Translations under genes and position numbers: made by a program | From: Daphnia carinata | Taxonomy: Eukaryota > Arthropoda > Branchiopoda > Diplostraca > Daphniidae | Direction of reading: 5' to 3' | Length of the DNA: 64,000 nucleotides | Assembly (NCBI RefSeq): GCF_022539665.2 | Contig: NC_081333.1 | Coordinates: forward strand, 11,220,971-11,284,970 | Shown here: piece after piece, positions 52,630 to 64,000 of the stretch | Layout of the letters: every line of letters begins with the position of its first letter | How positions within the stretch are numbered: the stretch's first letter is position 1 | The notes under the pieces: generated by a model | Seen by the model: only the letters and a program-made list of their open reading frames with translations | The model's database searches: none | What the model was told of the DNA's origin: nothing

Positions 52630-53990
52630 AAAAAAAAAGGGGAAGGAATGAAAAGGGAGTGTCATTGATGAGGGCGAGTCGGACGTGCGGGATATCCTTC
52701 GGGACTAATTTCCACCTGAGCCAACACCCTTCGTTAGGAAGTCTCTTTCATCGCTTAATTTAAAGCAGCAAATAAATATTCAGCCGCGTCCCATTTGCTT
52801 CTCAGCAGTTCTCACTAATGTTGACTGATATGAAAACACGCGAAAGGGAAAAAAACAAACAAAAAACAGGGGGAGGGTGCAGACATTGAGAACAATCCAA
52901 TTACCGCACAGCAGTCGTCAGAAGTATAATGTGGACCCTACTCGTTTTTCGCTTCTTCGGGAGAAGTGCGTCTTATCATAAAGTAGGAGGACGGAGGTCT
53001 CCTATGTAAGTACAGATCATCATAAACATATGCGGGGAGCTATTTGTAGTCGAGCAGCACTCGTAACCGCTATTACTCTATACTTGCTACAAAGAACCCA
53101 TACATGATACTATTTAATAGCATAAAAAGAAACGAAAAAAAAAAAAGAAAGAGCCGGAAGAAAGATAAAGGGAAATTGTTCTCTTTCGTGGCAGGAAGAG
53201 GGGAACAAAAAAAAAAAAAAAGAACGAACTTGTCTCCAGAAAGTCAAGAAAAAAAAAAGAGATAGGAATTGTTTGTGGAATTTTAAGTGCGTGTCGATCT
53301 GCGTGATGCGAATCCCGCAAAAGAATCGTGAATAATAGTTTTCACGTCCCCTGTACAATACGATCCGTGTGGCCTTTTGACTAAATCAAGGCCGAAGAGG
53401 GGAAGTATCACTTGTACATCCAACCGATAATCGAACGTTGTTCAATCAAGTATAAAGAATTAAAGATGATGTTGGGATGATTCTAGCGATCATCGAATCG
53501 AAATCCATCGGTATTGTGTCGCCGAAAGCCTTGATTGCTGGGAGTGGTCGTACATTTTTAAGCAAACCGATGACTGTCCCAATTGTAATGCGTTTTTAAC
53601 GGTCGCATAGACATGCAGGATCGATGACAAAATCTTGTGTTTACTCCCAGTGTCTAGTTCTCGGGATAAGTCACACGAAAAAAAAAAGGAAAGCTTTTGG
53701 CGAAATCGATCCTTACTCTACGGGGATAAAGAAAAAGAAAGAACATAAAGGAAACGAAGCTCGAAACCGTGTTTTCACTTTCACGGTCCTTCGCTTTTCT
53801 CCGTAACGGGGAATAAGCGTCGACTGTGTGCGTGGATGCTCGCCATTATTATCCCGAGTCTCCCTGTCGCCGCGGTTTCAAAGACACACCCGAAAATCGT
53901 TCACTTTCAAATGGATGTCGAGAACAAAATAAGGAAGGAACATTATATAGTCCACCTACGACAGCGATTATTGTCTTTACAAAAAATGTA
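45965..53990. other. Non-coding region between kekkon and PDZD8, right part
   Basis: No gene is recognised in these 8 kb. Sequence is AT-rich with many poly-A/poly-T runs and several purine-rich stretches. Open frames such as 47223-47429 and 51066-51380 have no domain signature and are mirrored by open frames on the other strand. Confidence 0.45.
52591..52624. repeat. AG dinucleotide microsatellite
   Basis: Seventeen AG units directly follow a run of 13 T. GAGA-type repeats can bind GAGA-factor proteins in arthropods, but a neutral microsatellite is the simpler reading. Confidence 0.95.
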
Positions 53991-54077
53991 ATGCGTATTC
54001 CAGTTTTGTTCCTCGTTTCCATCCTTATTTTGTTCCCGCACGGATGCGTTGCAAAATTCACAATAGACTACCAGTAG
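53991..54077 (+). CDS. Short ORF with signal-peptide-like start, unconfirmed
   Basis: The ATG at 53991 opens a 28-codon frame: MRIPVLFLVSILILFPHG, then CVA followed by a short polar end. This has a basic n-region, a hydrophobic core and an AxA-like cleavage site, as in a secretory signal. A good donor (CA/GTAGGT) overlaps the end of the frame, so this might be a first coding exon rather than a complete peptide. No matching downstream exon could be identified before PDZD8. Chance is a real alternative. Confidence 0.2.
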   Translation: MRIPVLFLVSILILFPHGCVAKFTIDYQ

Positions 54078-54653
54078 GTTTCTTCTGGGAAAAATTCAAA
54101 TAGCAGCAATAAGTTAAAAGCGCTACCGGCCAAGCCCTTTAATTAGGTACACAAGTCGGAAGGCAAATAATAAAAATAACATGGCGGAGGGAGAAAAACA
54201 AAAATTCACCAAGTCTTTTTGCTTTTGCTTTTTTTTTGAGGAGGGTAACCTTATGCCAGGAAGTAGGATCGATGTCGATGCGCACCGTGACGTCAACAGA
54301 TCCGCCTCGCGGGAATTTCGGGTCGCATTCCATTTCCTTCTCTTATTTTCTTTTTCGTTCATCTCCCTCTTCCTTTTTGGTCTTTCTTCTTTTGACCGGC
54401 TGTTTGCTCGGACCGGCAGCATCGAATAATGTGGACAGACAATGTCAACGCCAATCTGCACAGTCCATGTCTGCATGTCGTCGTCAACTTGTTTCCTTTT
54501 CGTCCCGTTTTTTTTTTTCTTTTACGTCTTTGTTCTTGCTCGTATTCATTCCATTTTCTCTCGTTTCTTTTTGAAATATATGTATATCTCCATTTCTGGT
54601 ATTTCCAATGCAGAATTTATTGATCGGAAGAAGAAGAAGATTCAGGCTGTGTC

Positions 54654-57600
54654 ATGTTCTTCTTTTTGATTTTGACCGGCGTGATTTGCTTTCTGCTGGG
54701 CATGGCCGTGACATTGGCTATCGGCCAGCGTAACATCCTCTACTGGCTCATGCCGTTGGACGAGGACAAGTTGCTGCCCACGGTGGACCCAGCCAACAAC
54801 ACCCCACTGGTTGAGACAGACCAACCGATTTCCATCGGACTGCCCGAGGTGAGTACGCGTGGCTGTTTGTATAGGATTAGAGAGTCGCGATATTCAATGC
54901 CTTTTGTGACACGTCACTCAAGTCCGCTGTCATTGTCGTTCACGTTGATCTGTGTGTGCTATTAATGATGCATTCGCAGGAGTTGACGGAACAGCTGACT
55001 GAAGAGAAAACAATCCCAACTTCAGAAGTGACCGATAAAGAAGTCGAGCAACGGGATGACACTTTGCTGGCCATCAATCTATTAATGCAATTCTTCTTTC
55101 GCGAAGCGCAAAACAACGGGATCGTGCGTCGCTTCCTTATCCATCGGATCAATAAAGAGATGAACGAAGGAGTGGAGAAAGGAGGGCCGACTGTCAACAA
55201 AATTATCAAAGGATTAAAGGTGTGAATCATCATTAACGTGACATTCTCGAAATCTGTTGCACTGTTTCCCCTTTGGCAGATTTACGACATTGAAATGGGA
55301 ACGAAAGCGCCTTCCATCCGCGGTATCGACGTCAACAGCCTCGTGCTGGACGAGGACCAAAAATTGATCGAATCCGTCGACGTGGGCATCGATCTTGAAT
55401 ATAGTGGCGGTTTCGCTATTGGCATCGATGTCGCATTGGCCTACGGAAAGACGGCCTTCATGTCCGCAAAAGGTAGGTCATTTTCTTTCTCATCGACTAT
55501 CTGGATGTTTTCACGATAATACCTCGTTTCGTCCTCAGTGTCTCGATTGGAAGGGAATTTGCGTATAAAGTTTGCCCGGCTGCCTTATTCCCATTGGACT
55601 GTAGCTTTCTGTCCGCCACCTACACTTGAAGTAGCAATCAGTTCGCGGATTCAAGGCCAGTCTTATGGAGTTGTCACTGATTTATTAGCTACTTTGGTAC
55701 GCTCACAACAGTTCCCGATTGAAAAGATAATAGAATTTTTCATTCGATCTTTCCGGCCTGTGCATAGATCGAAAGTTGGATTCAGAAACAACATTCGCTT
55801 CCCAATTCCAAAATGCTCACTCATCCCCTCTTCCCGGATCCGGATCATGCCATCATGAGACCGGTTCCAGCGCCGACGTCGAGGCCCATTAGAAAAGGAA
55901 GACTTCAAGTGACCGTCATGGATGTCACGCGTCTTGATCCTTCTCTCATTCAAGCTGAAGGCCTCTTCTGCATCTTAGCCTTAGGTTGGAACGCTACAAA
56001 CTGTCACTGGAACGAAAATTTCTTTGCCGCGATCCGTTAAACGTTTTCTCGTAATTTTGCTCGCCTAACAGACAGCTGTCCGTGGATTGATTTCGCCCCA
56101 TCAGAGACAGTGGGTCACGTTCTGCTCGATATCCGCATGATACGCAAGAGAGACAGACCATTGGGATTCGTCTTTCACGGTCTGCCCGCAGGGACGGTAA
56201 TGGATTTGGCCTAAATAGCACATCGGCTATTTCTGCGAAACAAAACAAGTTTTCTTTTGGCCTCACAGATTGTGTTTGTTTTCTATTCTGCTTTTTCTCG
56301 TCTCATTTAGTCCGATTTTTCGGCCATCGACGAGATTGTTCTAGATCTGGTGCGGAGCCCAACTGGAATCGTGGTGGTAAATACTGAACCAGGATCCGCA
56401 GCCGACGAGGCTGGATTCAGAGCCGGAGATGTTATCCTAGAAGTAAACGGCTTACCCGTCAGCTCAGTTAGACAAGTCTTGCGTGCTATTACTAACGCAG
56501 AAGCCAAATATGTCATCATTCGCATCGATCGATTTATTCCGGCCATCAAGACGAAGGTTAGCTTATCATTAGTTAGTTGACGGCTGTTGACCGAGCCATT
56601 CAAGTGAATAAAATATTATCAACAGGTCGATGCGTTTGAAGCCCAAAAGCCAATGATAGCCGGTAAGAACAACGACATGTTGCAAATATTTTATGCTTTA
56701 AACTCTGGAAGTTTGATTGATGCCCAATTATTTTTTTTGGAAGGATTCAAACAGGGAGCTTTGTATCCACTTCCAGATGATTTGGTTGGAATTCACCGAG
56801 AGACCATTGGCAGGATGGTTGGATTAGAAATGAAACGAACAGAAACTTACCCAATGAGCAAAGTGAGACAACCAATCAGATTACTCGAGGCAAGCGTAGC
56901 TAATCATTATGTTTTCAACTCATATTTTTTTAGGTAGTCCATTTAGGCGATACGTTGGAATTCGGCGTATTACCCGGCCAGAGATTTCTCAACTTGTCCG
57001 TCTGGTTGACTGGCGTCCAAGGCGATGAATGCAACGTAACCAGCAGCGGAGCGGCCAGTGTGAGTATTGAACCGCCCAAAAAATTCAGTTTCAGCAAACT
57101 ATTTGAGCTGAAAAAAGACCTCCCGCCAACATCGGATGAAACGGCCGTTAAAGAGCCACCGAAAGAGGTCCGAATCGGATATATCAACGTCAGCTTGGCT
57201 GAGATTATAGCCGATTGTCACCTCAACACCCAGGGCCATCACGTCTCGACTTATCAGCTGTACCCAGCAGATCTTCAAGCATCTCTCGGGTAACAAATGG
57301 AGCGTTTCCGTGTAATGGATTTACAAAATTGATTGTGTCGCAATTTTTGCCCTTATAGTCGGAAACATCCATTAAAGGACCAGCCGGGATTCGATCCTCG
57401 GCTATGCTACGGAGATATCGTACTTTCGTTCATCTACCAGCCGGACGAGGTTCAAGAAACTGAAGAAACGCCTCTGCCGGAAGAAACATTAGCCGAACGA
57501 GCGGAACCTAGCGAACGGGAACGTTCACAAGTAGATGTCGTGATTTATGAGCTCAAACGACCGCACGATTGGACACTGAAACGTTTCGGTCAACTCGAGA

Positions 57601-58470
57601 ACTGCGACATTTGTCAGTCGAAGGTTAGTGGCTGATAATTTTTCTTCTTTTTTTTTCGGACAGATATTGTTAAACGGATTCTATTTTTTATTGCATGATG
57701 TAGATATGGCTTGGCGAGGGCCTTTATTGTCCCAGGTGTGGATTAATCATTCACAAGAAATGTTTCAAACGCATACTTGTCGAGAACAGGAAATGGTGCA
57801 GCGTCAACCAATCCATCGCCAAGATTGACGATTACTACATTTCTAATGTTCCAATTCCGGCTGACAATATTAAGGTATTAAAAACAATCAATCAAGTGCA
57901 AACAGTTAAAACCCCGCCTCAACAGCGGGGAGTACATAGGCTGTGTATAACTATTGTCGTGTACTTATTTGTCTAATCTAGTCGGATTTAGAAGGAAACC
58001 CGTTTCAAGTGGATGAAGAAAATGAAGAAGCGAGTGAACTTGAAACGGTGGTGGAAAGATTGCAGGTACGGGACCACAACGAATCCCTGATAAGATTGGC
58101 CAAGGAATCCGGACGAAAACTATGGAATCATTTAGATGTAGAGAAACGTCGCAATAAAATATCTTCCATGGTACTATAAGGCAAAGTTATATATGCTAAT
58201 GGCATGTAAGATAAAACCCTCTTGACTTTCTTTCAGCTAAACAAAATAGAAGACGCTGTTAGGGCTGAAACAATCCGCCGGTACGAGCTGGCAGCCGAGT
58301 GGGAGAAATCAGCTTCATATTTGTCGGGGGATAGTGACGTTGGTAATAGGAAATGGGTCGAAGTGGAACTGGCATCGTCAGAGAAGAAACGTCAAGCGTT
58401 GGTCCTCCTCGAACTCTATTTCGGCGTTGCTTGGCAAGATGTAGAAGAACATTTAGATCAAAGTGAATGA
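54654..58470 (+). CDS. PDZD8: PDZ domain-containing protein 8 (ER-endosome tether, SMP lipid transfer)
   Basis: PDZD8 is an ER membrane protein whose SMP domain transfers lipids at contacts with late endosomes and mitochondria; in mammals its C-terminus binds Rab7. Thirteen exons join in phase to 941 residues (human 1,154): 54654-54848, 54980-55219, 55280-55472, 55539-55696, 55768-55984, 56072-56196, 56311-56556, 56626-56862, 56934-57289, 57359-57623, 57704-57874, 57982-58170, 58237-58470. Order: N-terminal membrane anchor (about 2-23), SMP domain (about 85-290, LEYSGGFAIGIDVALAYGK, then QKQHSLPNSKM), C2-like strand GRLQVTVMDVTRL, PDZ (about 350-458, PGSAADEAGFRAGDVILEVN), a second C2-like region, a C1 zinc finger (725-776) and a C-terminal helical region. 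The intron 55697-55767 is read-through-open, but splicing restores family similarity. The exon 5 donor (TTAG/gttgga) is weak. Compared with human, mainly the disordered linker is shortened. Confidence 0.94.
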
Positions 58471-58563
58471 TTGTTTAGACTAAAAATATGGAGTTATCGT
58501 GTTTTTAATAACATAAACGTTTTAGATAAGTAATGTCAGAGTGACACTACATTGCTACATTTA

Positions 58564-58569
58564 AATAAA
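58564..58569 (+). terminator. Polyadenylation signal of PDZD8
   Basis: AATAAA lies 94 bp after the stop codon and just before the next short ORF. Confidence 0.5.
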
Positions 58570-58601
58570 CGAGATATTTTATGCTCTTTCCCTAATTAAT
58601 T

Positions 58602-58863
58602 ATGTCGGTCGACATGAAACAGTTCCAGGAACAGTTGGACGAAAAGCAAATCAGTTACTTGGAAGCGGGGGGGGGGGGGGGGGGTAACTTATAGCGAAAA
58701 AGTGGAAAAAAAGGTTAAAAAAAATGGGAAAGGTAAAGGTCAAACAACGTGGAAAACAGAAAGCCTTTTTAAACGCACAGGTAGGGTACGAAAAGGGAAA
58801 AAGGTGAGATGGGGTTGGGATTTTGCCGGCAGTTATGTCCTATACCGTTGTCTACCGTTGTAG
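58602..58863 (+). CDS. Short ORF interrupted in phase by an 18-G run, unconfirmed
   Basis: The ATG at 58602 opens a polar, helix-like frame (MSVDMKQFQEQLDEKQISYL) that enters a run of 18 G (58667-58684) read as glycines and stops at 58692-58694. In the neighbouring frame, the sequence right after the run is open for 59 further codons to a TAG at 58861, with a strongly Lys/Arg-rich start (SEKVEKKVKKNGKGKGQ). The run therefore separates two coding-like halves. Either its length is wrong or variable, or the second half is a chance A-rich open frame. A donor-like GG/GTAACT at the run's end offers a third reading as a first exon. No family is recognised. Confidence 0.22.
58667..58684. repeat. Guanine homopolymer of 18
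   Basis: Eighteen consecutive G residues, probably prone to sequencing and replication slippage. Confidence 0.95.
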
Positions 58864-60784
58864 CCATTACTAAGCCTTCAGTTGACATTCGTCCGTTAAG
58901 GTGGGTCGTTACCAACATCTTGTTGTACCTCTGTAAAAAGTTTCGTTCAATTGTTAGAAATGTTGCGATTAAAACCGAGGCTTTTCTCTCAATCAGATGT
59001 AACCCTGTGTGTGCGTAGCCGCGATTTAAAGCGTTTTCCAGATTTAAAGTTCAATTTCACAAGAAAAGGCTTAAAAAGAAGATGTAATTTCTTTCTGTAG
59101 TAGCCATTTCACATGGCTAGGTCACAGTTCGGCTTACTCGGCCCTGTATGGCTGTTATCACATTTTACGTGCAATGTAAGTCACCGCCGATTTATGTAGT
59201 TTTCAGTTGGAGTTGTAGTAAAAACTTCTAGCGATTTGTTAACTTGCGGCGTTTTTAAAATTTGTTTTTGACCTAACGTGAGACGTTGGCCCATTTTATT
59301 TGAACTTGCAGTTCTCATATTGCTCATCTTCTAGCTTGCTTCGTGCCACATATAGGTTACTCATGCTGCTTAAGAATGATAACGAGTGTTTCTTTTAATT
59401 TCGTTTACGTCAGAACTCGACGAGTTGTTTTACTGTTGGCTGATTCGCATCTCAAAAGAAAACGTAGCTCTTTTACGAACTTTGACCGCGAGAAGAGCAA
59501 ATGAAGAGACACACGTTCACCGCTGGTAGAAACCACCGATGACAGTCGTGTAGAGCTCAAGATCCAGCTTGGAATCCAAAGACGCGGAAGCTTACATCTT
59601 ACCAACTGGGCATGTGGTTAGTAAATTTCTTTTTGATTGCTGCAACAACAATGACATGTTTTGATTCCAGATTTATACATGGCGCTAGTCAGTGACAAAA
59701 TTGGTCACCGAAAGGAGCTCGTGTGTTGAAGATGGAAATGCTCCTGCTTTCAGGTAAATAGAGCACAAGATTGACGATCTACAGCTCAGGGAATGGTACA
59801 CCCTGGCAGCTGCGGTAATATTCTGTTTTTCGTAGCTTTGAAATTGAATTCGTCAGTTGTAATGACCACTGGCCGGAAGATCTAGTAATTCTATCCGAGA
59901 TGACCTTGTGATTCCGCACAAAGCCAACAATATTGTGCGGTTTCTTGATTTTTGTGTAAAATAAGAGAAAACCACGTTAGTTGAGAACAGAAGTCTGTTG
60001 CGGAAGCAAAGGTCTAAATCGAAATATGGCGAACAGTTTCTTCGCACTTTTTCGATAATCGGGCCGTCCTGGCCCGTAAATTATCGGTTGAGTAAGACAA
60101 GTTGAGTCATTCAGGCCATGGCTGATATCAATGGAGTTTGCGGCTCAGAGACCACCATTTTCCTCTTCCCCGTGTGTCCTTCGTTGCATCTCATTAAAGC
60201 AGTTGCAATTTTCACGCTGCTGGGCTATTCAAGGACGATGTAGACGAACCAAGTTCTGATGTGTAACCTCCGGTGGTTCGTAACGAAACGTGTTTCAATT
60301 TGGCAAAGTCTGATGACCACAACGCATGTTTTGTGTACACACATAAAAAAACCACTAAATATTAACTGTTTTAGATGTCATTTGTGTCACATTGAACTTG
60401 AAAATTGAAATATCTGGTCTAGGTGTGGAGGTTGCATCATGACTCAGCCGAATTTTAGTGAACGAAAATTGGAAACAAAACGTTTCCGTTGTTCATTTTC
60501 CTTTTTTTTTATCCTTTTAGCAGAATGACGCAACGTGTAGGAAAAACCTCGGCGTTCTCGTTCAACTAGTTAAAAACAATTGAGGTGCGAAACATTTGTG
60601 CAAATAAACAGAGAGGCATTGGATATATAAAGCCACAGAAACTCTTGTCCAGGCTGCATTTGAATACGTGACCAGTGTTCATGCCAGACGTGTATTTTTC
60701 GATCACGTTTGAAGCGAAACATTACACGCATCGCTTCCTTTTTTCGAAACACATTTTATTTGTTTGCAGACGCATGATTGAAAA
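58864..60784. other. Spacer between PDZD8 and the SLC13 gene
   Basis: No gene is recognised. A coding-like stretch of 38 codons (about 59411-59527) follows an acceptor-like TTTACGTCAG but cannot be linked to other exons. A 41-codon ORF opens at 60118 (MADINGVCGSETTIFLFP) and has no recognisable domain. The part near 60700 presumably holds the SLC13 promoter and 5' UTR. Confidence 0.4.
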
Positions 60785-63711
60785 ATGTTCCAAGTCGTTC
60801 GCAATCGTGTTTTACCTTGTTGGAGGTCTATTATCGTTGTATTAGCTCCACTTCTACTTCTTCCGCTACCATTGTCAAGAATGAAGGTAGACCTAACAAC
60901 TGGACAACAAGATACTGATGGATACTGATGATTTTGAAAATATTTCAGTATGTTTCTGTATTAAAAAAAAAATAATTTCCGTTTCTATTCGCCACAGGAA
61001 GCCGAATGTGGTTACGTCATTTTGATAATGGCTATTTTCTGGATGACCGAAGCGCTTCCTCTACCCGTAACGAGTTTGATTCCGGTAGTTGCCTTGCCAC
61101 TCTTTGGCATTATGGAAACGAGTGACGTGTCTACGGCCTACATGAAGGCAATTATAGATATTACGTTGATTTTTTAAATCTTTATAGCAATTTACGTATG
61201 TAGGATACCAATATGATGTTCATTGGTGGCCTTATACTGGCTCTGGCTATTCAATTTTGCAATTTGCATAAAAGAGCCGCTTTGGCTGTGCTTTTGCTCG
61301 TCGGTGCTAAGCCAAGATGGTAATGTACTTCCGCAAGAATTCTACTTCTTAGTCTCCTATCGTGCAATTTCATATCCTTGCGAAATTAAATTGAAAAAAA
61401 CAACGGGTAATTACTGACCTTCGTTCTTTCTTTTCTTTACGGCCTTGTAAGGTTATTGGCTGGCTTCATGGGAACTACAGCTTTTCTGTCTATGTGGATC
61501 TCCAACACAGCAACAACGGCCATGATGGTGCCAATCGTGGACGCCGTTGCTGCCGAATTGTACAAGGTCGGTTACACTTTTCGTTTTACTTTTTATTCAT
61601 ACCGCGACCATAATAACACTCGCCTTTGTCTTGAGAGCGTAATCTACAATGATTATAGTCAATTTACATATTGGGTCATTTAACGTTTTTTTACCAATTG
61701 AAACCGGGTCCATGAAAACGTTTTTACCCTGAAATATTTCGAAGCTGTCAGGTCTAGCGGTGGATGCATGTTCTTGCATCCATTAGTGCTGACACCTCTT
61801 TAACATGACTGATTGAATTAAGAGGCCTAATGAAATATTTCGCGTTAGGAAGACGACGTGGAAATGGTGAGATCTATTTCTCAATCGACAGTGGCTACCA
61901 GTTCTGGTAGTGTAGAAGAGCTAGTCCCATCCGAATCGATAGAAAGAGCAAAACAATCAGCAGCGGCAGAAGCTGAGCGGAGGAGAAAAGTCCGGGCTGG
62001 AATCATGATTTCCACATGTTTGTTCGAAAAAAACGTTTTTGTTTTGATACCTTTTTATATTTATACATAAAATCTGCTTCTACAGCATATTGCTCAGTCA
62101 TCGGAGGAACTGGATCTCTGATCGGATCTTCACCTCAATTAGCTTTGAAAGGAATCATTCAAGAGTAAACAACTGCTATTTTTATTCTTTAATATTCATA
62201 TATTTCAAACGGAAATGTATTTCCTTCTTCACACAATAACCTAAAAGGACTTTTGGAGCGACGGAATTGAATTTTGCAAGCTGGATGGCTTTTACCGTTC
62301 CCGGCATGTTCATTAACCTGCTCTTTGTTTGGGTTTGGCTTCAAGTGATCTTTATAGGATTATGCAGGTACGTAACAAAACTATGTTAAACTAATAATTC
62401 CGTACATCAGTAACAATGAGTCACTTCTGGCCAGGCGAACGGACGGAGGAAGAGAAAAAGAAGTAATCAAAGTGATCCGTCAAAAGTTCAAAGATCTCGG
62501 CCCAATGACATTCCACGAAATCGCTGTTCTTGTTCTCTTTATCCTCTGTGTTGCGCTCTGGTTCTTCCGTGACCCAGGATTCATGCCCGGCTGGGCAGAG
62601 TTATTTGGGAGCGCAGAGAAGGTTGATGACGCAACAGCTGCTATGCTCATCGTCGTGCTGCTATTTATTATTCCTGCCAAGTCCCCGTTTGGTTGCCAAG
62701 AAGAACAGTCAGGTATAGTACAAGTACAAGAGGAGCACTTAATCATGGAGCATAATAACAAATTACGTATTTCCATCGCCTTGATTCCGCACAGAAACTG
62801 ACGGTGGAAGCCACAAACCCAGCTCGGCTCTCTTAGAGTGGAAGTACGTTCAAGATAGACTTCCTTGGGGAGTCATTCTTCTCTTAGGTAATATTTTGAC
62901 AGCTTAACGATGTAATGGATCAACCAAAACTCGAAGTTTGGTGATGTTGTATGTTCATATTTGCACAGTCATAGTAACGAACGAACTGCGCATTTATTGC
63001 GGAATACTTTATCGTCGTCAGGTGGAGGTTATGCTTTATCTGATGCTACTAAAAAATCTGGATTATCTAATTGGATTGGTGTGCAACTGGCCGGTATGGT
63101 AGTTTTACCCCCATTCCTCATTATGCTAGTTGTTTGTGTTATCACGGCAGCTATAACCGAGGTTGCATCTAATACCGCAGTGGCCAACATATTTCTTCCG
63201 ATTCTTGCTGACACGGTGATACTTGGTGCATGTTTAATCAAATTTACTGGTGTCACGTAACAAAATTAATTCCTATTAAATGTAGGCGATAGCAATCCGA
63301 ATCAATCCTTTATACTTCATGATACCCGTGACGGCCACTTGGTAGTACAAAATTTAATCATTTATTGGTTTTGTAACACTAGATCGTGGAATATTGGCTA
63401 TTTTAAAAATATGATTTTGCTTTTATTACAGCTCATACGCTTTCATGCTGCCAGTATCCACTCCACCCAATGCGATCGCATTCGCCGCGGCAAATATGAA
63501 ACCAAATGAAATGGTAGCTATATGACGTCAAACTAAGCAGCTATTATAAGTGATTCAAAAATATGTTCAACAGATGAAAGCCGGCTGGTTTATCAAGTTG
63601 GTGTGCGTTATCGTCATATGCGTCACTATGGAGACGTGGGGTAACGTTGTGTTTGGAAGCAAACAATTTCCAGAATGGGCTAACGTCACCGCAATCACCT
63701 TGCGTACTTAG
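60785..63711 (+). CDS. Indy: SLC13-family sodium-coupled di-/tricarboxylate transporter (INDY type)
   Basis: SLC13 proteins of the DASS family import citrate, succinate and other carboxylates across the plasma membrane. Thirteen exons join in phase to 563 residues, typical for the family: 60785-60886, 60998-61147, 61204-61319, 61452-61566, 61849-62017, 62086-62164, 62248-62367, 62435-62712, 62795-62887, 63022-63215, 63287-63342, 63432-63513, 63574-63711. The two repeat-related Ser-Asn-Thr motifs that bind sodium and carboxylate are present: S140-N141-T142 in [15 protein letters not shown] and S457-N458-T459 in [17 protein letters not shown]. The signature [17 protein letters not shown] lies near residue 490, and a variable Ser/Glu-rich cytoplasmic loop near 165-215. 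The protein ends [13 protein letters not shown], with an N-glycosylation sequon. The first intron-rich half contains a GC donor at 61148. Substrate (citrate, dicarboxylate or sulfate) cannot be assigned from sequence by eye; the symbol reflects family resemblance to arthropod Indy. Confidence 0.93.
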
Positions 63712-64000
63712 CACAATATCCTGTTTTATCTATTTCCATTGAACTTTCCCTGATACGAAGTGGAGTCCTTAAAAGCCATCTGTTTTGACATACGTTTGAA
63801 AGCCGATATGTTGAGCAAACACTGTGATGTGATGGTATAAGTTATTCAGCCTGACCATAAAAATTTATTTGAAAAAACTTTAGCCTAAGCATGGCAGAGT
63901 GACTTACGGTGTTCGTGGAATTTATCATAGCCAAAATTTTAAAATAAAACAAATATGGACGTATATTTGCGACATCGTGAGCGGCAAAAGATTTTTAGCC
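63712..64000 (+). terminator. SLC13 3' UTR with polyadenylation signal at 63943-63948
   Basis: AATAAA lies 232 bp after the stop codon. Nothing else is recognised before the window edge. Confidence 0.5.

Noticed and set aside
55697-55858. Read-through of PDZD8 exon 4 into an open 71-bp intron
   Set aside because: The read-through frame ends at a stop and loses similarity; the splice to 55768 gives IESWIQKQHSLPNSKM, matching the SMP end of the family.

Overview
The window is eukaryotic genomic DNA with spliced genes. Introns inside genes are mostly 60-90 bp, flanks are AT-rich with many homopolymer runs, and there is a kekkon-type LRR/Ig receptor, a family known from arthropods. A small-genome crustacean such as a cladoceran (Daphnia-like) fits best, but this is inferred from gene structure and protein resemblance, not from a database search.

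Five protein-coding genes could be modelled exon by exon, with consistent splice phases throughout. On the left, MLH1 (minus strand, 3' end cut off by the window edge) and MED1 (plus strand) diverge from a shared 333-bp spacer. A mitochondrial amidoxime-reducing component gene (MARC type, plus) follows. An 11.6-kb gene-poor stretch then leads to a two-exon kekkon-family gene on the minus strand. Upstream of kekkon lies about 29 kb with no recognisable gene; a strong splice acceptor just before its start codon suggests a 5' UTR intron running into that stretch. On the right, PDZD8 (ER-endosome contact-site lipid transfer protein) and an SLC13/INDY-type sodium-carboxylate transporter are both on the plus strand and close together.

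The genes do not form one pathway. Four of the five are widely conserved housekeeping-type genes (mismatch repair, Mediator, N-reduction, contact-site lipid transfer plus carboxylate uptake). The kekkon gene stands alone in a large non-coding territory, as expected for a developmentally regulated cell-surface receptor gene.

The gene-poor parts contain microsatellites and homopolymers, several TATA-like motifs, one 2-kb stretch (about 44.0-46.0 kb) that looks like decayed coding DNA, a pair of opposed coding-like fragments near 31.2-32.1 kb, a short signal-peptide-like ORF at 54.0 kb, and a short ORF near 58.6 kb interrupted by an 18-G run. No CRISPR array, tRNA, rRNA or intact transposon was recognised. 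I found no convincing new multi-gene system; the best leads are the 44-46 kb relic, the G-run ORF, a retained-intron option in MED1 and the repeated motif in the MLH1/MED1 spacer.
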